Source: Megalobrama amblycephala (taxonomy: Eukaryota > Chordata > Actinopteri > Cypriniformes > Xenocyprididae). Taken from it: a DNA stretch of 64,000 bases. Numbering within the stretch: position 1 is the first letter of the stretch; every line of letters begins with the position of its first letter. A program made the position numbers and the translations under genes. This document shows positions 1-30,803 of the stretch, in pieces. The notes beneath the pieces were generated by a model. That model was not told the DNA's origin and did not search any database. It worked only from the letters and a program-made list of their open reading frames with translations. The stretch lies in the NCBI RefSeq assembly GCF_018812025.1, contig NC_063057.1, positions 19,069,638 through 19,133,637 on the forward strand. The letters are read 5' to 3'.

Positions 1-180
1 AACTGCCTATTTTTTGCTTGTTCTTGGAACAATACTAGTACTAAAATTACTAAAACTAAAATAAATTGATAAAAAATAAATAGAAATATTAAAAAAAATA
101 AAAATGACAAAAACAAAATTATAAAAACTTGACATAAAATTAAAAAAAAAGCTAATTCACAACATTAATACATACTACAG

Positions 181-333
181 TTACACTTTATTTTACAGTG
201 CCGTAGTTACATTGCAATTACGTACTACATGTACTTACTATATAGTTACAGTTAGGGTTAGTTACTTGTAATTAATTATGATTAATTTACTGTTATTACT
301 ATAGTAAGTACATGTACTGTAGTAAAAGTGTTA
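181..333. repeat. Small foldback element with ttacacttt-type ends
   Basis: The left end (ttacactttattttacagtg) pairs imperfectly with the right end near 312-333 (actgtagtaaaagtg). Internal sequence (tagttacag, tactatagtaag) is also partly self-complementary. It resembles abundant fish non-autonomous DNA elements. Boundaries are approximate. Confidence 0.45.
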
Positions 334-347
334 CTACTACTACAATA

Positions 348-348
<1 letters not shown>

Positions 349-399
<51 letters not shown>
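349..399. repeat. (TA)n microsatellite
   Basis: An uninterrupted TA dinucleotide run of about 51 bp. Confidence 0.97.
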
Positions 400-402
<3 letters not shown>

Positions 403-499
403 ATATGGAAAAGAATATTCTACAAAAGTCATATAAATTTGGTACAAAATGAGTAAATAATGACAGAATTTCTTTTTGTGTCTGAATTATTCATTTTAA

Positions 500-1458
500 A
501 GGTGCGCTAGATTCAAAAATTGAATTTACCTTGGCATAGTTAAATAACAAGAGTTCAGTACATGGAAAAGACATACAGTGAGTCTCAAACTCATTGTTTC
601 CTCCTTCTTATATAAATCTCATTTGTTTAAACGACCTCCGAAGAACAGGCGAATCTCAACATAACACCGACTGTTACGTAACAGTCCCAATATTTGCATA
701 ATGCCAGCCCATGTTCCCAACATTATGAAAGGGATTACACAAGGGCAGCCAGTATTAACGTCTGGATGTGCACAGCTGAATCATCAGACTAGGTAAGCAA
801 GCAAGAACAACAGCGAAAAATGGCAGATGGAGCAATAATAACTGACATAATCCATGATAGCATGATATTTTTACTGATATTTGTAAATTGTCTTTCTAAA
901 TGTTTCGTTAGCATGTTGCTAATGTACTGTTAAATGAGGTTAAAGTTACCATTGTTTCTTACTGTATTCACGGAGACAAGAGCCGTCGCTATTTTCATTT
1001 TTTAAACACTTGCAGTCTGTATAATTCATAAACACAACTTCATTCTTTATAAATCTCTCCAACAGTGTAGCATTAGCCGTTAGCCACGGAAGACAGCCTC
1101 AAATTCACTCAGAATAAAACGTTAACATCCAAATAAATACTATACTCACATAATTCGAAGCATGCATACAGCGTGCATGATGAACATCTTGTAAAGATCC
1201 ATTTGAGGGTTATATTAGCTGTGTGAACTTTGTAAATGCAATGTAATATAGTCGACAGCTCATGTGGCAGGGAGCACGTGATTTAAGGGGGCGGCGCAGA
1301 GTGTAAATCAGTGCATTGTTAATGATGCCCCAAAATAGGCAGTTAAAAAAAATAATAAAAAAAAAATCTATGGGGTATTTTGAGCTGAAACTTCACAGAC
1401 ATTCAGGAGACACCTTAGACTTATATTACATCTTGTGAAAAAGCATTCTTTGGCAACT
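500..1458 (+). mobile_element. TTAA-flanked MITE, family A, copy 1
   Basis: A 959-bp non-autonomous DNA element. It begins AGGTGCGCTAGATTC and ends in ttctttggcaact, with TTAA immediately outside both ends (496-499 and 1459-1462). TTAA flanks are the target signature of piggyBac-type transposition. No transposase frame is present. Three further copies are in this window (7195-8147 inverted, 42828-43782, 62657-63615). It contains the perfect 18-bp palindrome GACTGTTACGTAACAGTC at 669-686. The family assignment to piggyBac is inference from the TTAA only. Confidence 0.85.
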
Positions 1459-1784
1459 TTAATAGTTAATCAATGCTTTGTCAAGTTTGTCATGCCCATC
1501 AGTCTCTGTAATATGTTCAGAACATGCATCTTTTTCAGCACTCAAGAAATCCTGGTAAATCATTTGGCAGGATATGAAATTGTGTCATCTTGACCATGGT
1601 ATCAGCAAAACAGAATGTTCAATTACGACTGGAATGACTGTCAGTTATCAAGTTCAAAACATCTGTGCGTTCCTGCAGTGTATGAATATGGAAGGTAAGT
1701 AATTGCGACATATCAAAGCAATTTTAAAATAATACTAAAGGGAAATGGAGAAGAAAATTGGAAAACAACTGGTCAAAACCTGAC

Positions 1785-20874
<19,090 letters not shown>

Positions 20875-21000
20875 CTGCAAGACACCAAACAGATATTTGA
20901 ACACATGCACAGAGTGAGGGGACACAGGTTTGCTAAAGGACAACTGGCATCTGTTGAGATTCTAAAGTGTGTAACTAGTGGACACTTTGTTATCCCATAA

Positions 21001-21165
21001 GGCAGGGGTGTTCATTTCCACTCCAAAAGGGCCACTGTCCTTCAGAACACACCTGAACCAAATAATAATGGTCTTTGGGATTGCTAGAAACTTTCAGGCA
21101 AGTGTGTTTAGGCAAGTTGAAGCTGAACCCTGCAGGACATTGTCCCTCCCAGAGCAGGATCTGAC
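21001..21165. repeat. Cyprinid foldback repeat (ggcaggggtgttcat)
   Basis: Starts ggcaggggtgttcatttcc, followed by agggccactgtccttcag. The second half carries the inverse ctgcaggacattgtccctcc. This is the structure of a very common cyprinid inverted-repeat element (recalled). A second partial relative lies at 21296-21385 (ctcttggagggctaccatcc, agcagagtttagcttcaccc). Confidence 0.6.
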
Positions 21166-23561
21166 TTCCATAAGGCAACAAGAGTTGGGGCGTCATATAA
21201 AATAAAATGGTGGAGAACTGTGCGCTGGCTGGCTTGGTAAATGTAAGTACTATAGGTACAAAGGAAGTTGTTGCTCATGGTTAAACTTTATTCCAAGGGT
21301 AGCCAACCCTGCTCTTGGAGGGCTACCATCCAGCAGAGTTTAGCTTCACCCCTAATAAAACATGCCTCAACCAGCAATTGGGGCAATGCAATGTAGAACA
21401 ATGCCAACATGGTGGATGTATTCATACTACACACCTTCATACCTGTAGAACACATTTCATCAACAGTCTGGAAGTTCTACAGTATCAAATTCAGTACACA
21501 CTACAAAAGAGTTTGAATTTGGACACTTTTATGCCATGAGTTGAGGGAAATGACAACTACATGAAAATTTTCACTTCTGGGAAAGCAAAATCCCACACAA
21601 GTTAAAGGTACAGATTCAATGTACTCATGGTAATCTGAATTCAGTGTCACTAAGAGGATTTCAGAAATGGTAGGAATGGGGCCAGGAATTGACTAGGGCC
21701 TGTATATGGAACAAGACGTCAGTGGTGATGAAATTGTTTTGCAAGCAAACGTGATGAAAAATACAGATTGAAGTCACCCTGCAACCCTATAACCTCAACC
21801 ACAAGCTTGGTAACAGTTTAATAATAAGCACAATGACTCATTCCAGTGACAGGCAAAAGTTAAAAAAAGGACAATGAATCAAGACAGAGCCAAAAGTATA
21901 CCTATTTGAATGTACTATGACATTAAGTGACAATACATTTTACTGTTACAGTAGCCTTCATTCTCCTCTCAATTAAGACTGAGTGGGCAATAATTGTGCC
22001 ACATTTCTTAAATCTAAAGGCTGGCCAACACTACAAGATTTTTAAAATCTTACCAGACTAAAAATGTGAGAGACCACAAATATGACGATAAAAAATGTTT
22101 ATTCCTATAGTGTGTGGAGTGCCACGATGTGACCAAGATGGCAAACCACACACTAATAGATTCCATTCACAAACAACCAGAGTCCCGACTGTGAACATGG
22201 GAAAACTCACAAAATCTCTCATGGTCAAACATGGCAGACGGCAGGCAAGAAGAAATGGCGATAATAGTGTTTGGACTGCTTTTTACAGAAAATTTGTGGA
22301 AAAAAAGAAAAAGGTTTGGATGAAGTCATGTTATTCCGTCAGCTCGCTTTCTGATTGAGTATTTCGTTACACAAGACAATCTACAGAGTGTGTGCATGTT
22401 TGTCTTTGGGGTTGGATATTTATCGGCATGGCTCCAACGTTCTTCTAAGCAGATTCAATCACTCCTCACACACCTCAACCACAGGAAAATCTGATAAGAT
22501 AATCTGTAGAACCATCAAGATAATAGGGACTTTACTTAGGATTGTCGGAAGGGGAGAATAGGGCCGAAAAAACGACCCTATTAACTTGTAGCTTTACGGG
22601 CATCACACTTTTCATGATGGATAGGGGTACAGTCAGAAAAAAAATGAAACTTTTGGACTATAATCTCTACGATGAATCTGCCGTTTGATTGATGGCAAGG
22701 ATCTTATTTAAATAGGCAAGAGCGGAAATCTCTACAACGGACACCTTGATTGATAAACATGAACTTTGTGGACTATGACAAGCCTGTCTCGCAACCACCA
22801 GACAGAAGGGATTGGGATCATGCAAAGGTAGCTGTCTAGGACAATAACTCACTGTAGTATTGATCTAAGCTTGTCCTCTGCTGCAAGGCTCCTCTGATCA
22901 TAGAGAGATAATTAAACAGGACTCAATCCAGCTGGCCATCAAAGACCCCAGTAGAAGTCTTGTGTTAGTTGGTGAGGCATTGTATTGAGTGTGAACTCAT
23001 TGTGTGAGGCTGTCTTCCATCATGTATCTTAACGCAACCACCACCTCTTGCTGTGATAATATTGATTGCAGATATTATGTGGCATTATAAAAGACAATAT
23101 ACGTGTGAGTAAAGTATCCAGACTTGATGTTGTAGCTTTGCCTCAAGTAAATCCCGTTTGAAATCTTCAAAGTACAAATAAACTAGGATCTCAGAGTTTG
23201 CATTCTGCGAAGCTCTAAGATTCATCACTGTGAACATACACACCAGCGATCACATGCAGACAAACACAGTTTAACAACAAACCAGCTCTACATGTGCTAG
23301 AATTCCAATCAGTTATGATCAAACCTTCCCTCTAGTGGCTCTGCCTCTGAAACAAACCTCCCCGAAATGTTTTCTGAAGTCAAAGGTCAGTGTTCTAAGA
23401 TCAAACCAAATTCACGGCACAGGGATCCTATGCTGCCCTTAGGTGGTAAATGTGGGGTGGGTAAAGCATTGGATCAATATCTGACAAACTCATTAGCGTC
23501 TGAAAGTCCCACCAGTGTGGAAAAGGTGAGCACATATTTTCTCATCTCACGTTTCTAGCAT

Positions 23562-23984
23562 ATATGTGACCCTGGACCACAAAACCAGTCATAAGGCGCA
23601 CGGGTATATTTGGAGCAATAGCCAACAATACATTGTATGAGTCAAAATTATCGATTTACCTTTTATGCCAAAAATCATTAGGATATTAAGTAAAGATCAT
23701 GTTCCATGATGCTATTTTTGTAAATTTTGTACCGTAAATGTAAAAAAAAAAAAAATTGTGAGTGGATATGCATTGCTAAGGACTTTAAGGCGATTTTCTC
23801 AATATTTTGATTTTTTTGCACCCTCAGATCCAGATTTTCAAATAGTTGTATCTCAGCCAAATATTGTCCTATCCTAACAAACCATACATCAATGGAAAGC
23901 TTAATTTAAAATTCATCCTAATTAAATAATTTAATCCTAATTCAATTATCCTTATGAATGGTTTTGTTGTCCAGGGCCACATAT
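23562..23984. mobile_element. TIR element, atgtgaccctggaccac end
   Basis: The left end ATATGTGACCCTGGACCAC and right end gttgtccagggccacatat are inverse of each other over about 30 bases, including aaaaccagtcataag / cttatgaatggtttt. The interior is AT-rich. This is a 423-bp member of a common cyprinid repeat type. Confidence 0.75.
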
Positions 23985-24604
23985 CTCATTACTGGACAGT
24001 CTACCATGTGCAAAGACATCAAGAAATCAAGACTAAATATGGAATTTTCACACTTAAAATAATTTAGGATGATTTTTAATCCTTGGAAAACAAAGTCCAG
24101 GATTACCTTTGGCTTAATGTTTCACACTGTTTACATTTTACACCGATTATCGATGACACCGCAATTCAGCACAAACTTGTTCTGAAGCAGGGCTTCGTAA
24201 TTTATAAGCAAAGTTGTGTTAACCCAAATTATAAGTGGAACCCAGGGTCAACTGACTCAAGATCAAAAAAGAAGTCAACCTGGGATTAAACGTAGATTGA
24301 AAAGCATAGAGGAGATCCACGTGTAACAACATGACAAATTTCCAGCAGAGTGAACTGTTGTGCACAGCCACAAAAAAGAACAGAAAATCGCAAATTAGAT
24401 CTCCACTGTTTCTTCTTAAAGATCTCAACTGTTTGCCCTAGAAATGAGATTAAATGGAGCCATCAGATTTTCTTTCCTAATGAGGTAATGAGAAGAAGCC
24501 AGGAAGGATTCAACCAGAATATCTCATGAAAAGCAACTTAATTCCTCACCATAGTTATCCCACACACAGACGGCGCCAGGGCCTAGAGGGCCGCTGCTGG
24601 CAGA

Positions 24605-24619
24605 TGCCCATAATGGGCA
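24605..24619. repeat. Short perfect palindrome
   Basis: TGCCCATAATGGGCA, 7-base arms around one A, in a locally GC-rich non-repeat segment (24560-24640). Confidence 0.85.
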
Positions 24620-25771
24620 TGTTGACGACACTGCTGTCTAGCAGAAGTCACTCGGTTCAGTTTGGCACACACGTCACTGTGGATGAGTTAGCAAAGCGTT
24701 AATTAAAAAGTGTTGATTAGAGAGGTGGTGGTGCAGAGGTGTTAGTCTAAGGGGAGAGACAGGCATAATTACAACATGTTCTACACCGCTTTAAACAAAG
24801 ATGAGAGAAAAAAAAATGGATAAACATGTTAAAATGTTCCAGACATGGTGTCAATGTTAATTTTAACCCAGTTTTAAAGAGGTACGTTTTATATTTATCA
24901 ATGTAATGTAAGCAGAGCTGTTAAATTATTACCTCCTGGGGTGTTACCATGGCAAAGTCGTGCATACTAACAGTCCTTTACTTAGACTTTGCTTTACAGG
25001 TGAGCTGGAAACCCAAAAGAGCGGTGTTCAGTATAAAAAAATAAAAAAAAATTAAAAAAAAAGTAATTTCAAACCCAATAGTTTTTATTCCCAATCATGT
25101 AAAACTTACTTTCTTCACAAAACAATACATTTTGAACAATGTTCACTCTGCTTTTTTTAAATACAACAAAAGTTTATGGTGATTGGGGTCTGTCAAGATG
25201 TCAGAACAAAAACATCATAAAAGCGGTCCATATAACTTATGCGCTATATTGGGGCTGGACGATTAATCGAAAAGTAATCGAAACCATTCAGAACCTCCAA
25301 CCGACGTAATTTTCCCATGTCGCTTATTTAGTTTTTTTAATCTTTCCTCCTTAAAAACATACTACCGTGTGTGTAGCCATGTGACTCTGCCCCGTCCAGT
25401 CAGCGGCATGGGAGTGACACGGAGGTGAATGCCGAGTCAACACACAGAGATGGCGCACGAGCGGTGAGCCTTGTGTCTTCACTAAACTTTGTCAGTTGTA
25501 TGTGTTTTAAGGTTTGCCAGTTTGGACATTCAAGCAATTTTAGACAATCAGATGTGTATTATTATATCGAGTGTACAGTCCTTGCGCAGCTGCATTGTGA
25601 TACAAACAGTAGCTGCACAAAACGTGAAGATCGCGCACACACAGAGGAACGCAGAAACTAGTTGTCAGCGCTGTCCTGTGATTTATCACTAAAGTAGCTT
25701 ACAAACTCAAAAGTTGTTATAGCATATATTTTTCTACTTTTGAAGTAACTATTCACAATTAATAGAGACGG

Positions 25772-26100
25772 TGTGGCGAGCAGGGCGGGCGAGAGCCGTG
25801 AGGGAACGGCGCGAGGCCGGTGACGCGAGAGATAATGAGCTCCACCTGCGAGGCGCACCGGCCTTGAGTCTGTCACGGAGGAGCTCCGGAAGCATAAAAG
25901 GAGGAGCGACGAAAGTGAAGGACGAGAGAGGACCAGGCCTGGATATTATTTTATGTTTTATTATGTTTGTGTGGCCGGCAGACGTCCACGAGGGTCTGCC
26001 GGCATTACTTTCGTTTTGTATTTGTTTATTTTGAAGTAAAGTTATGTTTAACGTTCGCCGGTTCCCACCTCCTTCTTCCTTATCTATGAACTTTGTTACA
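25772..26100 (+). repeat. 5' LTR
   Basis: Starts TGTGGCGAGCAGGGCGGG and ends gaactttgttACA, with TG...CA borders. It is GC-rich in its first 150 bp. The TATA-like cataaaag at 25893-25900 is a plausible promoter. A 10-bp stem GCCGGCAGAC / GTCTGCCGGC (25975-26004) would fold in the transcript. Confidence 0.92.
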
Positions 26101-26101
26101 T

Positions 26102-26119
26102 TGGTGCCGAAACCCGGGA
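26102..26119 (+). other. Primer binding site complementary to tRNA-Phe
   Basis: TGGTGCCGAAACCCGGGA begins one base after the 5' LTR. It is complementary over 18 bases to the 3' end of vertebrate tRNA-Phe (…TCCCGGGTTTCGGCA plus CCA) as I recall it, so that tRNA is the probable minus-strand primer. Confidence 0.85.
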
Positions 26120-26735
26120 GGAAGGAGGGACATGCTGTCGAAGAGCCCTCGCTGCTGAGGGGGATCGCGGTGCTGCGGAGGTCGGGCAGCGCGGGAGTGA
26201 AGACCGCGATGGGCTGCCTGAGGCAGTGGTGCTGGAGCCTAGTGGTGGGATGGAGAGCTTGATGCCGTGCTCCTGGGATGAGGTGGGGTGGCTGCTGTCC
26301 AGGAGGGAGCGGAGGAGTCGCCGCCATCCGCCGTGGGCCGGAGCCTGCTACCGTCCGCCATGAAGAGGAGGAGCAGGGGACGGCGGACTCGCTGCCCGCT
26401 GCCCTCAGCCGGAGGAGCCATCGCCGGTCGCCAGGGGGTGGAGGAGGATCGAGCCGTCCACCGAGCGTCCAGTACCATCACATGGCACCGCGAGAAAGAG
26501 CCTCTCGGCTGGCTGATGACCGAGCGGCAGTGTGTATGGGAACCGGACCAAGAATTTTTTTTCTCTCTTTTTCCTCTCTTCCCTCTCTCATTCTGTCTCT
26601 CCCTGTGCTTCCATTTCCTTTCTCTCGTCTCGTCTGTCCTTACCCCCTGGTGCTGCGGCCGCCGAGACAGGCCCCGGGGGGGAGTAGAGCGCAGTCTCGG
26701 GAGTACCCCCCGGCCTGTAAGGGGCGATGGGGGTA

Positions 26736-27062
26736 TGTGGCGAGCAGGGCGGGCGAGAGCCGTGAGGGAACAGCGCGAGGCCGGTGACGCGAGAGATAAT
26801 GAGCTCCACCGGCGAGGCGCACCGGCCTTGAGTCTCTCACGGAGGAGCTCCGGAAGCACAAAAGGAGGAGCGACGACAGTGAAGGACGAGAGAGGACCAG
26901 GCCTGGATATTATTTTATGTTTTATTATGTTTGTGTGGCCAGCAGACGTCTGCGAGGGTCTGCCAGCATTACTTTAATTTTGTATTTGTTTATTTTGAAT
27001 TAAAGTTATGTTTCGTTCGCCGGTTCCCGCCTCCTTCTTCCTTATCTACGAACTTTGTTACA
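26736..27062 (+). repeat. 3' LTR
   Basis: Copy of 25772-26100 with the same TG...CA ends. It carries ATTAAA at 26999-27004, a possible poly(A) signal that the 5' copy lacks. The stem of the 5' LTR is altered here (gccagcagac), leaving instead the palindrome GCAGACGTCTGC. Confidence 0.92.
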
Positions 27063-30000
27063 GACGGTATGACTGTATGACACGTAATCGCTCTCATTAC
27101 GTTCTGGTACTGTGCTAATTTATCTTTATCGGATTTACAACGAGCAGAAATCTGTAAGAAATGTTACGAACCATAGATAAAATAACTGCTGAAAGTGAGC
27201 TATGTCAAGTCAGATCACTCTTTCAATAGGAAAAAATATTCCACCTTTAATAATCAAGCATATTTACAGTACAAACATTGTAAGTGAACTATGAGGGTAA
27301 AAACAAAAAAAAAAAAACAAACAGAATAATTAATTGTAATCGAGGTAAAATGTTCAATTAATCGAGGTTTTGATTTTAGGCAATAATCGTCCAGCCCTAT
27401 GCTATATTACAGGTCTTTGAAAGTTGTACAACAGATTTGTGTGAGAAACTGACTTAAGTTTAAACATTTATTTACTTCAAATCTTCCACTCCGCCATAGC
27501 TCTCAAATGTCATTTGCATTTATTCAAATATGTTGTGTAAAGACATCAACAATGCTAACCGACCTCATTGGGTGATAGAAAGTTTGAATATGCAGAAGTG
27601 TGAATGAGAGATGAGATCTATGGCAGAAGCTAATTACATTTTGAATTCTTCCCAACACAAAACCATCTTATATTTTGAGAGCTAGAATATAAGTCATATG
27701 GACAACATTTATGATATTTTTATGCTATTTTAGAGCTTGACAGTCCCTGCTCACTGAAAAAGTTTCGTTATAAGGAAAGAAGCGTGAACATGTTTTCCCA
27801 GAAGAAAAAAAAATCAAATGGGATTGGAACAACATGATGGTGAACTATTCATTTAACTCCATTTCATATCTAAAAAGGCACCAAAACTATGTAGGTTAGC
27901 AATCTCACAATGACAGCACCCTCGGTGTAAAGTCTGAATGACAAAGACCGCCCCATTTGAAAGGCAGATGCAAGAACTGCATCATGGAACTAGACCAAAC
28001 CTGGTCTTCCCCAAGGAAATCAGTTTGAGACGTTTGGGTCTGACAAAGCCTACAAAGAAATTTCTCGAAGAATGCCAACCAGTCGTTGTGAAAGCCCCGT
28101 CACATGTCATTCACTCTATTTGGATTGACTCAAAACACTCTTTTTCAGCTGAATAAAACACACTCCTGGGAGCGACGGGCTGTTTAAAGCATGGAATGGA
28201 TGGAAGACTGAGTGGGGCATGCACCTTAAAAACTCAGAGAGAGTTTTTAAGGCTTTAAATCAAACAGCCTATGTAACAATAACCTTCAAATGCACCTGCG
28301 GCTTTTGAGAAACACTCATGTAAAGTGGCAGGATAGAGCATTTCCATAGTGCAGCACAATAACTAATGAAATAAAATAAAAACTGCAGAAGCAAGAAGCC
28401 ACGCTTCATCATAAAAAATCAAAAACTATAGAGACAGACAGAAATTTTAACAGCTACATGGATGATATACAACCACAGACCCATTAAACTCTAGATTGAG
28501 GATGTGTACTGCGTTTGATGAATCTTTAATGGAGGCTGTAAAGCTTTATTTACAGAATGTCCCATGGGGCACATGCAATCTCACAGATGTATCGTGTGGC
28601 GAACAGAGCTCCTGTCTTTGTCTGCGTTGCACGCAAGGATTTTGAAACTAGTTCTTTAGATGTACAGTAACAGCAAAATTCTCAAAAAGTATGACGGAGT
28701 TGCTCAATGAACCCTGTTCAAAAAAATAAAAAATAAAAGAATACATGCTTGTAGAATTGTCGTAGTAACAAGTTATCACTAGTCAATACCAATATCAGTA
28801 AAATTCTCATCATTCTCAATCATTTCTCATCTTCTTTCACTCCTAACAATCCAATGTACAACACGGCGGCATTACACACGGCGGTAATAGGCATTTTGGT
28901 TGACTACCTACTGTATCTGTATTAAACTCTTACACCCTGCAACAGCAAAAACGTGCTCTGAATTGCATAAACATTTGGAGCCAGGCAGTTTTGACTGGCC
29001 CCAGATCAGTAAAGCACCTAACCAGAGCTAACCAATGACATTAGAAGAAGGCCTATATAACCATCAGCACTCAGCATGACTCCTTTAAATATTCAGGAAG
29101 GTCACATATGAATCTACCATCTCTTCAGAAAGCAAAACCTTTTTTTTTTTCAGAATGTTGTTTACAGAAACAGGCCAAAGTCAGCATCTATACAGGGGTG
29201 CAGATATAAAAATTAGCTTATTTCCAATTAAAGTGAGAATAATGTTTCATAATAATGTCTCAAACTGTTAATTAATAAGAACAGTGGCAGAAACTATATT
29301 CTTTTTTTAAGGGGATGATGCATTCAACAGTTTATTATTAAATTAAAACAAACAATGCTATGAGAGGGCAACTTTAAATGAACACTCTAATCGTTCATTT
29401 TTAATTGCCTTGAAAACCTAATGCAAAGCGCTTGATTCTTCTCAATCCAAGGCAATTTGTAACACAGGCTCTCGGTGGATCAGGTCCCCTGACGGCGCAC
29501 ATCCTGTAAAAACCATCCCTCTCTCAGCAGGAGGATGGCTGTTTATGTTAAATCTGCATAAATCGATCAGCAACCCACAGCCATGTCACAAACCCACTCC
29601 AGCGCTGTGTGTCCGTATGAACCCAGGGTCTGTGAGATGGGGTGACCACTGGGCTTGATTTACTCTGACCTTTGGATGTAAAACTCAGAGAGGTCGACAC
29701 TCGGATGTAGCGCCGCCCATAAATCTGCAGAGGGGGTAATTACCAACCAGGGATTTAGCGCTTCTCACGGGCGTTGGCGGCTAATTCTGTCCTTCTCGTG
29801 ACAGTCGTTAGAAAGCGCAGAGGACCGGTGTGACAGCGCAAAGCTGCTATTCTGGTTGATCCACAGTTAAATCAAGAATAAGTACCATGTTGAGGGAGTG
29901 ATATTAAAGTCTGCTGATGCAATAGTTTGCAAGCTCTATTATTAATATTACAAACCCTTAACCCTAAATATTACACTTCAGAAGATAACTAACCCCCTAT

Positions 30001-30780
30001 CGTTTGTGATGGACATGAATGATATTTCAAATTATGTGGCTTGTTGAGGAGAGGTGCGCTACTAAAAGTATAATCGGACTTACAATTGTAACCTGTTGGA
30101 CGAGTAAAACTGGTGGAAAAATATCCCATAGACTTTTTAGAAACCACCCTATGAAACACTGTGGAAACAACTCACAACAGTAGTCTTGTGCATCTTAGCA
30201 TTGTGTCAATGGGTTTTTCCTTCAGGAAATGTAAAAAACAAGTCAACTTGTGATGCATCTAGTGATAAACATCATGATAAAAAAAACAAAAAAAAAAACC
30301 TGAAAGCAGCAGGTTGCGTGGAGCTTAAAAGAAGCTAGTTGATTCCAGTTTTGCGCTGTCTTTAAGGAAACAAAACCCAGCATGCTCTAGCAGCAACCCA
30401 CAGTGACAACACAGCTTGCTAACTTCACTTTAATAGCAGGAGACAAAAGGATGACAAGGACAACGCAATGATAGTGAGAGGAGAGGAGAAGAGAAAATTA
30501 GGCCACACCCTAGTCCTTTCCAATGCAAAACAAAGGTCAGATATTTGCAATGACCTTTATATTTCCCCTGTGAAACATGTTTTGCAAGTGTTTTAATGGG
30601 GAAATCAACAAATCTCTGACTTATTCATAAACATATGCTGCATTTATTTTTCAAGAAACCATTCTTAGCATCGCAGGGCACTAAAGCTGAGGGCGAATGA
30701 GAACACGGACCCACCCTTGTGTAATGAGTGTCACACATTCTCAATTTAAAACCAATCTAGTGGAGCAGTCAGGCAGCAGA

Positions 30781-30803
30781 ACACACACACACACACACAC
30801 ACA
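30781..30803. repeat. (CA)n microsatellite
   Basis: About 11 AC units. Confidence 0.95.

Larger units (their letters stand above)
1..1784 (-). other. ppfia2: ppfia2 intron after exon F, truncated by window edge
   Basis: No coding sequence is seen. The interval is AT-rich and holds a small inverted-repeat element (181-333), a TA microsatellite (349-399) and a full TTAA-flanked MITE (500-1458). Bases 1463-1784 show nothing recognisable. Confidence 0.7.
25772..27062 (+). mobile_element. TRIM-type non-autonomous LTR retrotransposon
   Basis: A 1,291-bp element with two LTRs (329 and 327 bp), a 635-bp interior and 5-bp target duplications GACGG (25767-25771 and 27063-27067). A primer binding site directly follows the 5' LTR, and the purine run aaggggcgatggggg precedes the 3' LTR. 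The interior has no gag, protease, reverse transcriptase or integrase motif. Its open frames are by-products of GC-rich sequence. The two LTRs differ by about 14 substitutions and one 2-base indel by my alignment (~4%), so the insertion is moderately old. It must have used enzymes from another element. Confidence 0.92.
25250..27399. mobile_element. hAT-like element carrying a nested LTR element
   Basis: The outer ends TGGGGCTGGACGATTA and taatcgtccagccctA are inverse of each other, the TAGGGCTG-type terminus of teleost hAT elements. They are flanked by 8-bp repeats CGCTATAT (25242-25249) and TGCTATAT (27400-27407), a 7/8 match. Subterminal attaatcga/tcgaggt words are repeated at both ends. 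About 850 bp remain once the nested TRIM at 25772-27062 is subtracted. No hAT transposase frame is present. Confidence 0.75.

Noticed and set aside
22095..22358. 87-codon plus-strand frame starting MFIPIVCGVPRCDQDG
   Set aside because: Its flanks (ggccaacactacaagatttt, aaaatctgataagataatct) look like an interspersed repeat. There are no splice sites or homologue I recognise, and it is basic low-information sequence.
24560..24640. Possible CTCF-type site in cagggcctagagggccgctg
   Set aside because: Only part of the consensus is matched, and nothing else supports an insulator.
25749..26327. 192-codon minus-strand frame across the 5' LTR
   Set aside because: It spans the target site, LTR and interior, has no recognisable domain, and its counterpart in the 3' LTR is different. 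It is a by-product of base composition.
26239..26977. Long open frames on both strands (169-229 codons) in the TRIM element
   Set aside because: They overlap each other on opposite strands and cross LTR borders. They are Arg/Pro/Ser-rich low-complexity translations of GC-rich DNA, with no gag, protease, RT or integrase motif.
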